Origin: JBBDWJ01 sp040902925
GTDB lineage: Bacteria; Acidobacteriota; Terriglobia; Bryobacterales; UBA6623
DNA length: 40,224 nt
NCBI GenBank assembly: GCA_040902925.1
Contig: JBBDWJ010000101.1
Coordinates: forward strand, 1 to 40,224
Direction of reading: 5' to 3'
The notes beneath the pieces were generated by a model. The model was not told the origin of the DNA. It did not search any database and was given only the letters and a program-made list of their open reading frames with translations. Below are positions 16,194-22,562 of the stretch, in pieces (within the stretch, counting starts at the first letter, position 1; every line of letters starts with the position of its first letter). A program made the translations under genes and the position numbers.

Positions 16194-16637
16194 AGATACT
16201 CCTTCAACACCACCAAAGAAGCAAGCGGCAGGCAAACGCGCGGACCTCCCACCGATCGCCGCGGGGGCGTCCGTCTTCTGGAAGACTCTGGCAGGTGGAA
16301 AACCGGGATAGGAGCAGGCGGCCAAAGCCCCTATGCGACACGCCGGGGCGCGTTTACAAGACTTGAAGTGTATCAACTTGGACGCAGTCGGGGCAACGCT
16401 GGGGTAGTGTCCTGGACCCGCGTGCCGGTTGAGTGTCATTCGGTGGATGCTGAAATCGCCGCTGGCGATCCGAGCCCACCCGCGAGGATGGGGTGACCAG
16501 CTCTCCTGCACGGGACCCCGTATAGAGCTACCCTCGCTGCCGGTCTACGGCGTTCCGCCGGAAGAATCGTAGCGCTTCGAGAAAAAAAACTGAGCCGCTC
16601 GCTAACGAAAGCATCCGGGATACCCGATATCGTTGGT
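16194..16637. other. Intergenic region between divergent icd and PilZ genes
   Basis: No gene supported; the in-frame extension of icd into it lacks coding signs. It contains the two-hairpin repeat at 16455-16493, a CGGCG-TTC-CGCCG hairpin near 16549-16561 and a run of eight A at about 16580. No convincing promoter for icd was found. Confidence 0.45.
16455..16493 (+). repeat. Two-hairpin dispersed repeat, copy 2
   Basis: ATCGCC-GCT-GGCGAT (16455-16469), linker CCGAG, then CCCACC...GGATGGGG (imperfect second stem). It matches the reverse complement of 12468-12507 through the first stem, linker and second stem. The mismatches fall in the loops and in the second stem. Confidence 0.65.
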
Positions 16638-16970
16638 GTGAGCACCTTAATTGCGGAACGAAGAAAGAGCCCTCGACAGCGTACGGAGATTCCCCAGGGA
16701 ATTCGCATTAGCACGGACTCGGAGCCGGGCGGATCGCGTACCCTCGCCGCCAAGCTGGTCGACGCCGGCGAAACGGGGATAGGGGTCGACACATGCGTGG
16801 CGCTGCGGGTGGGGTCGACCGTAGCGGTCGAAGGCAAGCTGCGCCACAGGAGCTACTCGCTGGCGCTAAAGGGCCAGGCCCGCGTCGTGCAAGCCCGCGC
16901 CCTGGGCGACGGAGTTTACCGCATCGGGCTATCGTTCGAAGACGTAGCGTACCGCCGCGCAGCCAAGTAA
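16638..16970 (+). CDS. PilZ-domain protein (second in window)
   Basis: A 110-residue protein starting at GTG 16638. The first PilZ motif is ERRKSPRQR near the N-terminus. The second motif reads VDAGETGIGV, again with Gly in place of the conserved Ser of (D/N)xSxxG. The rest (VEGKLRHRSYSLALKGQARV, then YRIGLSFEDVAYRR) fits the PilZ beta barrel. No other domain. Likely a c-di-GMP-linked adaptor if it still binds the nucleotide. A palindromic repeat begins one base after its stop codon. Confidence 0.75.
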   Translation: MSTLIAERRKSPRQRTEIPQGIRISTDSEPGGSRTLAAKLVDAGETGIGVDTCVALRVGSTVAVEGKLRHRSYSLALKGQARVVQARALGDGVYRIGLSFEDVAYRRAAK

Positions 16971-16971
16971 A

Positions 16972-16989
16972 ACAGACAATCCTGTCTGT
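16972..16989. repeat. AATCCT palindromic repeat, copy 2
   Basis: Perfect inverted repeat ACAGAC-AATCCT-GTCTGT directly after the PilZ stop codon. It differs from the 10801-10818 copy by a G-to-A change in the left arm with a matching C-to-T change in the right arm, so pairing is kept. Confidence 0.65.
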
Positions 16990-17034
16990 TGTCCCGGGCC
17001 TTCTGGTCCGCGTGGCCTCCTGGTCCCCGTGAGG

Positions 17035-17074
17035 ACCGGCACTCTTGCCGGTTCTGGGCAGGCGCAGCCTGCCC
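17035..17074. repeat. Adjacent palindromes ACCGGC and GGGCAGGC
   Basis: ACCGGC-ACTCTT-GCCGGT (17035-17052) followed by GGGCAGGC-GCA-GCCTGCCC (17056-17074). The first resembles the 17317-17340 palindrome. No T-run follows either, so they are not typical terminators. Confidence 0.6.
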
Positions 17075-17164
17075 CAATTGGTCTAAGCAGGGAGCGGCGG
17101 TAAACCCGGAAAAGTGGAGTTTTCTGCGGCATTCTCCTCGTAGCAGCCAGATGAAAGACTCCGA

Positions 17165-17235
17165 GCCGCAGATGAACGTAGATAAACGTAGATTGAAAAA
17201 CAATGGCTAATCTGCGTGTATCTGCGGCTGATTCG
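17165..17235 (+). repeat. ATCTGCG dispersed repeat, copy 2
   Basis: It begins GCCGCAGAT and closes with ATCTGCGGC, a perfect 9-bp inverted pair. Inside are AGATT/AATCT and the blocks GATGAACGTAGAT, TTGAAAAACAATGG and AATCTGCGTGTATCTGCGG. The block order matches copy 1 at 12364-12431, including the final ATTCG. Confidence 0.7.
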
Positions 17236-17297
17236 CCGTTTCAATGCGTTCGGCAGGCTGCCAGCCGGACATGCTGGGAACCCGGTGCGGGAGTAAC

Positions 17298-17340
17298 ATC
17301 GCCGCTGGCGCGGCGAAGGACCGGCATGAGTGCCGGTCCT
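17298..17340 (+). repeat. Two-hairpin dispersed repeat, variant copy 3
   Basis: ATCGCCGCTGGCG, as in the first stem of copy 2, followed a few bases later by the perfect 10-bp stem AGGACCGGCA-TGAG-TGCCGGTCCT (17317-17340). The first half is shared and the second hairpin is a different sequence, close to the 17035 palindrome. Confidence 0.55.
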
Positions 17341-17412
17341 CACGGCGGCTTCACTTCGGCATCATGCCCTCACTTGAGCTTCACTTCAGCCGCACGTTGG
17401 CCTAACTTTGCC

Positions 17413-18858
17413 TCACTTCGGCCCTTCGAAGCTTTTCTGCAGTGCCGCCTCCGGAGGCCTTCGCCATGTGCCCAGCGCCGCCCCAAGACGCCGGGCGATC
17501 CCCAGTATCCAGGGGTCCTCAAAATGGCGCCCAACGATCTGCACCCCGATCGGCAAACCCTCGGGCGACTGCCCGGCCGGCACGACCACCGAGGGGTTGC
17601 TCAGCAGATTGAAGATCTGGCAGTAGCTGAAAATGCGCGGATAGCGAACCTCGCGGCCGTCGATCGCCCAAGAGCGCTCGCGGTGGAGGAACGCCGGAAC
17701 CGCCGCCACGGGGCAGAGCAGGGCCCGTTTGCGGCCCATTTTTTCCAGCAATCGCCAGCGCAGCCGGTCGCGCTCGACCCACATGTTCAGGAACTGCTCG
17801 AACGACGGAAATTCCGAGCCATCCGAGGGCGCCATCAGGTCCCGCACAAATGGGTGCAGGTCTTGCTCGCGGCCCTTGACCATCGGCTTGGTCAAAGCCG
17901 CCCCGCTAACGCCGAAAAACACCCACCAGAGCTGCCGGGCCTCCTCGATGTTCTCCATCTCGAACGGCTCAACCCGAAAACCCTGGTCCCGCAGCGCCTG
18001 GACCGCGGTCTGGATCGCCTGCCGCGTCTCGGGCGTGACGGGTTTGGCGCCATCGTCCTCGAAGTAGCCGATTTCGACGCCCTTGAGGTCCCCGTCCGCC
18101 ACCGGTGCAACCGAGACAGGCGCGCTGGCGGCGTCATGGTTCTCCGGACCGGCCGTTGCCGCCAGAAGCAGCTCGAGGTCCTCGGCGCTGCGGGCCATTG
18201 GTCCTACCAAGGCGCTGAACGTCGCCGGCCCGACGCAGGCGGGCCAATGGCCGGTCCGCGGAATCAGCCCGGGCGTCGGTTTCAGTCCGTAAATGCCACA
18301 AAAATGCGCCGGGACGCGGACCGATCCGCCGCCGTCGCTGCCGAATCCGCCCGCTGAGCAGCCAGCCGCGATCGCCGCCGACTCGCCGCCGCTCGATCCG
18401 CCCGGCGTACGGTCCAAATCCCAAGGATTGTTCGTGCGCCCGTAAAGCAGATTGTCGGTCTCGTAGGCCATCAGCAGGTCGGGTACGTTGGTGTTGCCCA
18501 GGATGACCGCGCCCGCGTGCTTCAGGCGGCCCACCAGCGTGGCGTCGCGCTCGGCGAGCACGCCCTGGCGCAGCTTCGAGCCGCATTCGCAGGGAAACCC
18601 CGCCACCTCGATCGAGCTTTTGACGCTCAGCGGCACTCCGTGGAGTGGCCCGCTCGATTCCCCTCGGGCCAAGGCGTCATCGGCGGCGCGCGCCTGCCGC
18701 CGGGCGCCTTCGGCATCGACGTGAATGAAGGCGTTCAGCAGCGGGTTAACCCGCTCAATTCGCGTCAGATAGGCCTCGACAGCTTCGCTTGAAGAGGTCC
18801 GCTTGTTTTGGATCATCCGGGCCAGCGAGGCCGCCGGTTCAAAGACTAGATCAGACAT
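17413..18858 (-). CDS. Amidase-signature-family amidase
   Basis: A 481-residue hydrolase with the Ser-cisSer-Lys triad of the amidase signature family: K80 (PLSVKSS), the cis-Ser in GGSSGG (S155/S156) and nucleophile S179 (GSDGGGSVRVPA). It cleaves amide bonds of small molecules or fatty amides. The layout resembles fatty-acid-amide-hydrolase-type and general bacterial amidases more than GatA: no gatB or gatC is near, and the C-terminal half lacks GatA-specific segments as far as I can judge. Start ATG at 18858. No signal peptide, so probably cytoplasmic. Divergent from the DUF1080 lipoprotein gene. Substrate unknown. Confidence 0.88.
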   Translation of the reverse strand: MSDLVFEPAASLARMIQNKRTSSSEAVEAYLTRIERVNPLLNAFIHVDAEGARRQARAADDALARGESSGPLHGVPLSVKSSIEVAGFPCECGSKLRQGVLAERDATLVGRLKHAGAVILGNTNVPDLLMAYETDNLLYGRTNNPWDLDRTPGGSSGGESAAIAAGCSAGGFGSDGGGSVRVPAHFCGIYGLKPTPGLIPRTGHWPACVGPATFSALVGPMARSAEDLELLLAATAGPENHDAASAPVSVAPVADGDLKGVEIGYFEDDGAKPVTPETRQAIQTAVQALRDQGFRVEPFEMENIEEARQLWWVFFGVSGAALTKPMVKGREQDLHPFVRDLMAPSDGSEFPSFEQFLNMWVERDRLRWRLLEKMGRKRALLCPVAAVPAFLHRERSWAIDGREVRYPRIFSYCQIFNLLSNPSVVVPAGQSPEGLPIGVQIVGRHFEDPWILGIARRLGAALGTWRRPPEAALQKSFEGPK

Positions 18859-18973
18859 GGGTTTAGATGAATTTGGCTTCGTTTGGCAAGATTGCCATTA
18901 GAGCACACTGCCCCGGTCGGTCCGGTGCTTTGTAGAACGCCTTTTCGCTATGCTGGAAGCGCTGGAGGTTGCC

Positions 18974-19627
18974 ATGATTGCGCGTTTTGTCCCACTGGCC
19001 GCTGCCGCTGCGCTGCTTGCGCTGTCGTCTTCGTGCACCCAGGAAGAGCCGTGGAAGCCGCTGTTTGCGGGCGGCGATCTGAGCGGCTGGGAACACGTTG
19101 GGCCCGGCGAGTTCACCGTCGAGGAGGGCAACATGGTGACGCATGGCGGCATGGGGCTGCTTTACTACGGCGGGGAGAAAGTGGGTAATTGCGTGGTCCG
19201 CATCGTCTACAAGCGCGGCGAAAGCGAGCGCGGCAACGCCGGCGTGTTCATTCGCATCCCGGAGGCCCCCAAAGACCCCTGGTATGCCGTCCATCACGGC
19301 TACGAGGTGCAGATCGAGGACGCCGGGGACGAATTCCATCGCACCGGGGCGATTTACTCGATGTCGCGGGCCGACACGTTTCCGCAGTCCGACGACGGCT
19401 GGAATACGATGGAGATCACGCTCGACGGCCAGCGCACTACTGTCGCCGTTAACGGCACTGTCGTCAACGACTTCGACCCGACGGCGGCGCAGATCCCCGA
19501 GCGCAAGCGCTACTACGAGCCGCAGCGCGGCCCCCGCCCCGATGAAGGCTACATCGGCCTGCAGAACCACGACGAGAATTCCGTGCTCTTGTTCAAGGAA
19601 GTCAGCGTCCGCCCACTTCGCAATTGA
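18974..19627 (+). CDS. DUF1080-type (3-keto-disaccharide hydrolase-like) lipoprotein
   Basis: A 217-residue lipoprotein. ATG at 18974 is preceded by CTGGAGG at good spacing, better than the upstream ATG at 18950. The lipobox is LSSSC with Cys21 as lipid anchor. The mature part starts PWKPLFAGGDLSGWEHVG, the usual opening of DUF1080, a concanavalin-like beta-sandwich found in glycoside-acting proteins. It continues GNAGVFIRIPEAP, HHGYEVQIED and GWNTMEITLDG. It probably acts at the outer surface or in the periplasm on glycosides. Some DUF1080 proteins hydrolyse 3-keto-glycosides; whether this one does is unknown. Confidence 0.87.
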   Translation: MIARFVPLAAAAALLALSSSCTQEEPWKPLFAGGDLSGWEHVGPGEFTVEEGNMVTHGGMGLLYYGGEKVGNCVVRIVYKRGESERGNAGVFIRIPEAPKDPWYAVHHGYEVQIEDAGDEFHRTGAIYSMSRADTFPQSDDGWNTMEITLDGQRTTVAVNGTVVNDFDPTAAQIPERKRYYEPQRGPRPDEGYIGLQNHDENSVLLFKEVSVRPLRN

Positions 19628-19837
19628 TTTGCAGGTCACCGCGTAGCCGTTAGCCCGGTATGGGCGCCGGCAATGCCAAGGGCACGGCCGGTTGAACGGT
19701 TTCCGCTCCGCAAAAGACACCAGCCTTCCTTCCCTCCCCAGCCTGCCCTCCCCGTCTGCCCTTCCCTCGCTTGTTTGTTCTCGCACGCCCTGCTGCGCTG
19801 GCGCGCGGATTCCCGCCTGCAGGCTAAAAAAATCTAC

Positions 19838-19865
19838 TTGACACTCAGTTGCAGAATTGGATACT
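19838..19865 (+). promoter_or_regulatory. Strong sigma-70-type promoter for the ferredoxin gene
   Basis: TTGACA (19838-19843), a 16-base spacer and GATACT (19860-19865), preceded by an A-rich stretch (AAAAAAAT) like an UP element. The predicted transcript start near 19872 gives a leader of about 92 bases. Confidence 0.65.
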
Positions 19866-19914
19866 CTCGAAACTTGCAAACGGATTGCAGGTGCCTGCGG
19901 GTAGCCGTTTCGAG
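19866..19914 (+). promoter_or_regulatory. Inverted repeats in the ferredoxin leader
   Basis: CTCGAAAC (19866-19873) pairs with GTTTCGAG (19907-19914). Inside, AAACGG (19878-19883) pairs with CCGTTT (19905-19910), enclosing GCAGG-TG-CCTGC (19887-19898). The two outer pairings share the GTTT strand and exclude each other. Only the inner one lies fully within the predicted RNA, so the outer pair would be a DNA-level palindrome. Confidence 0.5.
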
Positions 19915-19963
19915 CGCTGAACCCGTTCTTGCCCCGCGTTGGGGCCCTGCAAAGGAGTGACAC

Positions 19964-20224
19964 TTGGCCTACGTCATCACCAAAGCCTGTTCCGGTTCCG
20001 AATGCGGTGTTTGCCTCGAAGTCTGCCCCGTGGACGCCATTCATCCGCGGTTGGATGAGCCGGGCTTTTTCGCCGCCACGCAGCTTTCGATCAACCCGGA
20101 CGCCTGTATCCACTGCGGTTCGTGCGCGCGAGTCTGCCCTCTGAAGGCGGCCATCGCCGGCAACCAACCGGCGCCTCTTTGGGCTCGCCTCAACGCGGAA
20201 TCCAACGCCTCTTACCAGTTCTAA
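19964..20224 (+). CDS. 2[4Fe-4S] ferredoxin
   Basis: An 86-residue low-potential electron carrier. Start TTG at 19964, with AAAGGAG at ideal spacing. First cluster motif C9-x4-C14-x2-C17-x3-C21-P (ACSGSECGVCLEVCP); second C48-x2-C51-x2-C54-x3-C58-P (CIHCGSCARVCP). Both motifs have four Cys, so two 4Fe-4S clusters are expected. The longer spacing between the first two Cys and the VDAIHPRLDEPGFF insert between the clusters resemble the YfhL/FdxA-like group rather than the shortest clostridial type. A small gene follows after eight bases, likely co-transcribed. Its redox partner is not in the window. Confidence 0.92.
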   Translation: MAYVITKACSGSECGVCLEVCPVDAIHPRLDEPGFFAATQLSINPDACIHCGSCARVCPLKAAIAGNQPAPLWARLNAESNASYQF

Positions 20225-20232
20225 GAAAAACC

Positions 20233-20454
20233 GTGCAAGGACAACACCAACTCCTGGCTCTCAAGATCGGCTTCGGTTCGATCTTCCGCTGCGGCAGCGG
20301 CTGTTTGCATCTCAATGTCGGCCGCGTAGCGATCGCCATGAACGTCGAGGAGTATTACGAACTCGTCGACATGATCAACACCAGCGCCGCGAATTTCGAA
20401 TTGCACCGCTTTGGCTCCGAAGCAGACAGCGGTTCTGAGCAGCACGGCGAATAA
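20233..20454 (+). CDS. Small conserved-looking protein downstream of ferredoxin
   Basis: A 73-residue protein if started at GTG 20233, eight bases after the ferredoxin stop; upstream in-frame codons overlap the ferredoxin gene in another frame. Ribosome-site support is weak (AAGAAAAA). The core reads FGSIFRCGSGCLHLNVGRVA and AMNVEEYYELVDMINTSA. This resembles small proteins with a GxFHLxxGxxxIxLxxEEFxxL pattern that I recall from Acidobacteriota and cyanobacteria but cannot name. The C-G-S-G-C pair could bind metal. The tight spacing to ferredoxin suggests a linked role. Confidence 0.6.
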   Translation: MQGQHQLLALKIGFGSIFRCGSGCLHLNVGRVAIAMNVEEYYELVDMINTSAANFELHRFGSEADSGSEQHGE

Positions 20455-20507
20455 CGCGACCCCTCCCGCGAGCTTTTTCCTGTACCGAAACCTTCGCGAG
20501 CCGCCCC

Positions 20508-20513
20508 TATACT
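20508..20513 (+). promoter_or_regulatory. -10-like TATACT placed for a leaderless thioesterase mRNA
   Basis: TATACT ends six bases before the ATG at 20520, so the usual transcript start would fall on the A of the start codon. No -35 match. A GGTGGG stretch between could also act as a poor Shine-Dalgarno. Confidence 0.4.
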
Positions 20514-20519
20514 GGTGGG

Positions 20520-20930
20520 ATGCAGTGCGCCGAAACCAGCATTCGGGTTCGCTACGCCGAGACCGATCAGATGGGCGTGGTCTACTATGCCAACTACCTG
20601 GTTTGGATGGAAGTAGCCCGCGTCGAATACTGCCGCCAGGCCGGTTTCGAATATCGCGATATGGAGGCCCACGGCGCGGTTCTTGCGGTAACCGAAGCGA
20701 AATGCCAGTACCGGGCCTCAGCCCGTTTCGACGATGAAGTACGCATCCTGACCCGCGTCACGGAATCGCGGTCCCGCTCGATCCGCTTCGCTTATGAAAT
20801 GCGCCGCGCCAGCGATGAGAAGCTTCTGGCGGTTGGCGAGACGCTTCACGCTGTTTGCGACCGCCAGGGCAAGATGATCCGCATGCCGGAGAAGTTCCGC
20901 GCCTTCTTTTCCGCGTCCGGCGTTGAGTAG
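20520..20930 (+). CDS. Acyl-CoA thioesterase (YbgC / 4-hydroxybenzoyl-CoA thioesterase family)
   Basis: A 136-residue hotdog-fold thioesterase. The signature RYAETDQMGVVYYANYLVWME (residues 11-31) includes the catalytic-type Asp of the TDxMGxxxxxxY motif. The middle RASARFDDEVRI and the end LLAVGETLHAVCDRQGKMIRMP are typical of YbgC-like enzymes. It hydrolyses short-chain or aromatic acyl-CoAs. No tol-pal genes are near, so a YbgC role in the Tol system is not supported by context. It may have a leaderless transcript (see 20508). Confidence 0.9.
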   Translation: MQCAETSIRVRYAETDQMGVVYYANYLVWMEVARVEYCRQAGFEYRDMEAHGAVLAVTEAKCQYRASARFDDEVRILTRVTESRSRSIRFAYEMRRASDEKLLAVGETLHAVCDRQGKMIRMPEKFRAFFSASGVE

Positions 20931-21114
20931 TACTCCTTCTTCAACTCTCCTTGCCTGCTTTTGTGTCGCCTCCCCTTACTCTGATCCCGGGGGCACATTT
21001 CGCTATCGTAACGATACTTTGCGGCACGATTAACCCAGCCGGCGGCAAATCGAAACAGAACCGAGCAAAAATGATTCCTTAGCGGCGCCGGACGCTGATA
21101 GCTCCGTGGCCGCA

Positions 21115-21858
21115 ATGAGGCCGCTGCACCTGTCTGACCTCGCATCCATCACCTCGGTTGTCATTCCCGCGCACAACGAAGCGAAGGGCATTGCGGCCTG
21201 CCTGACGCACGTCCTCGAAAGCGCTCCAGCGAATCTGCTGGAAATCGTAGTAGTCGACAACGCCTCGACGGACGGCACCGCGGTGGCCGCCGGGCGTTTC
21301 GAGAAGGTACGTGTCGTCCACGAACCAGAAAAAGGGCTGACGCGGGCACGCCAACGCGGCCTGCTCGAAGCCAAGGGCGAGTTACTGGCCTACATCGACG
21401 CTGACTGCCACATGCCTGACTGGTGGTTTCCCATGGCCGCCCGTGAATTTGGGAGCGACAGCAACCTGGTGTGCCTCAGCGGGCCCTACATCTACTACGA
21501 CCTGCCCCTCTGGCAGCAGAAGGCTTCCGAGCTGTACTGGGAAACGATCGCCCGGCCGGTGGCGGCAACCACCGGCTTCATGACCGTCGGCGGCAATTTC
21601 ATTGCAAAGAAAGCGGCGCTCGCCGCGATGGGCGGGTTCGACAAGACAATCGAGTTTTACGGAGAGGACACCGACATCGCCCGGCGAATTTCGACGCACG
21701 GCAAAGTCAAGTTTCTGCCGGCGTTCGCGATGCCGACCTCAGGACGACGCCTCGCCTCGGAGGGCTTTTTTCGCACTGGCATCCGCTACAGCGTCAACTA
21801 CGCCTGGGTGGCGCTTTTCAAGCGACCCTTCAGCCACCGCTACCAGGATATCCGCTAG
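21115..21858 (+). CDS. Family 2 glycosyltransferase
   Basis: A 247-residue GT-A fold transferase if started at ATG 21115; GTG at 21106, in frame, is an alternative, and neither has a clear Shine-Dalgarno. The N-terminal SVVIPAHNEAKGI and VVVDNASTDGTA bind the nucleotide sugar, the DxD-type motif is YIDADC, and the C-terminal GGFDKTIEFYGEDTDIARR block supplies the catalytic acid region. The length is that of a catalytic domain with little else, so it is probably cytoplasmic or peripheral. The acceptor is unknown. The vapBC module starts 39 bases downstream. Confidence 0.88.
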   Translation: MRPLHLSDLASITSVVIPAHNEAKGIAACLTHVLESAPANLLEIVVVDNASTDGTAVAAGRFEKVRVVHEPEKGLTRARQRGLLEAKGELLAYIDADCHMPDWWFPMAAREFGSDSNLVCLSGPYIYYDLPLWQQKASELYWETIARPVAATTGFMTVGGNFIAKKAALAAMGGFDKTIEFYGEDTDIARRISTHGKVKFLPAFAMPTSGRRLASEGFFRTGIRYSVNYAWVALFKRPFSHRYQDIR

Positions 21859-21879
21859 GCGAACTCTGGCGCCGCCGAG

Positions 21880-21898
21880 TGATGTATACTATACATCA
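21880..21898. promoter_or_regulatory. Perfect 19-bp operator palindrome at the vapBC start
   Basis: TGATGTATA-C-TATACATCA: 9-bp arms around one central base, ending on the A of the vapB ATG. TATACT (21885-21890) inside it fits a -10 box whose transcript start would fall at about 21897. It is a probable autoregulation site for the VapB ribbon-helix-helix protein. Confidence 0.8.
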
Positions 21899-22152
21899 TG
21901 AAGCGAACGCAGCTCTACCTGGAGGACGACCTTTGGGCGGCGTTGCACGTGCGCTCACGCCAATCGGGCCTTTCCATTTCCGAGCTCGTGCGCCAGGCGA
22001 TTCGAGACCGCTATTTCGGCCGTCAAGTCAAGCGTCGTGAGGCCATGGAAGGTGTCGTCGGAATACGCCGGGACCGGTCTGATGTTGAAGATACCGACGC
22101 TTACCTCCGCCGGCTCCGAAAGGGAACCCGCCTGAAGCGAATCGAGCAATGA
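21898..22152 (+). CDS. vapB: VapB-type ribbon-helix-helix antitoxin
   Basis: An 84-residue antitoxin. The N-terminal MKRTQLYLEDDLWAALHVRS is a ribbon-helix-helix DNA-binding strand and helix, followed by GLSISELVRQAIRDRYF. The C-terminal part (DTDAYLRRLRKGTRLKRIEQ) would wrap the toxin. It overlaps vapC by four bases (ATGA) and starts directly on the operator palindrome, with no room for a Shine-Dalgarno, so translation is probably leaderless. Confidence 0.88.
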   Translation: MKRTQLYLEDDLWAALHVRSRQSGLSISELVRQAIRDRYFGRQVKRREAMEGVVGIRRDRSDVEDTDAYLRRLRKGTRLKRIEQ

Positions 22153-22526
22153 CGGCCGTCATTATCGATTCGGATGTGCTCATTGAGGTCTTTCGCGCAA
22201 AGGACACGAAGATTCTCGATCGATGGGCAGCGCTGATCGCATCGAATACGGTCGTTCTTTATTCGCCCGTGACGGTAGCGGAGGTCTGGCATGGAGCGAG
22301 ACCCAGCGAGCACTCCGCCACAAGCGCGCTTTTTTCCGCATTGATCTGCTCGCCGATCGATGAGGCAGTCGGAAAGCAGGCGGGTGAATACCTGGCCCGC
22401 TACGCAAAAAGCCACCATCTCGAGCTCGGTGACGCGCTCATTGCATCCGCGGCAACCCGCTACCCAGCCCAGCTCTGGACCAGAAACCGCAAGCACTACC
22501 CCATGACGGATGTGGAGTTTTACTAA
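22149..22526 (+). CDS. vapC: VapC-type PIN-domain toxin
   Basis: A 125-residue PIN endoribonuclease. Metal-binding acids are visible: Asp in IIDSDVLIE near the N-terminus, Glu in TVAEVWHGA, Asp in ELGDALIASAA, and Asn in WTRNRKHYP at the fourth position, as many VapCs have. The length is normal and the frame intact, unlike the broken PIN gene at 12905-13148. It probably cleaves tRNA or rRNA when free of VapB. It ends 36 bases before the convergent glycosyltransferase gene. Confidence 0.9.
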   Translation: MTAVIIDSDVLIEVFRAKDTKILDRWAALIASNTVVLYSPVTVAEVWHGARPSEHSATSALFSALICSPIDEAVGKQAGEYLARYAKSHHLELGDALIASAATRYPAQLWTRNRKHYPMTDVEFY

Positions 22527-22562
22527 CTGAGCTGGCGAGCGCTCGGCATACCAACCTGCTTT

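Larger units (their letters stand above)
16971..17412. other. Repeat-filled intergenic region with several hairpins
   Basis: No gene supported. In order it holds: an AATCCT palindrome (16972-16989), two adjacent hairpins (17035-17074), an ATCTGCG repeat (17165-17235) and a two-hairpin element (17298-17340). Near 17345-17415 there are several TCACTT/TTCACTTCGGC-like short direct repeats. It separates the PilZ gene from the amidase gene, which converge on it. Confidence 0.6.
19628..19963. other. Intergenic region holding the ferredoxin promoter and leader
   Basis: No gene supported. The first 200 bases are C-rich with CCTTCC/CCCTCC runs. The last 130 carry a sigma-70-type promoter and inverted repeats, listed separately. 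Confidence 0.5.

Noticed and set aside
16194..16511. N-terminal extension of icd
   Set aside because: No homology to isocitrate dehydrogenases and no ribosome site; ATG 16193 has GAAGGAG.
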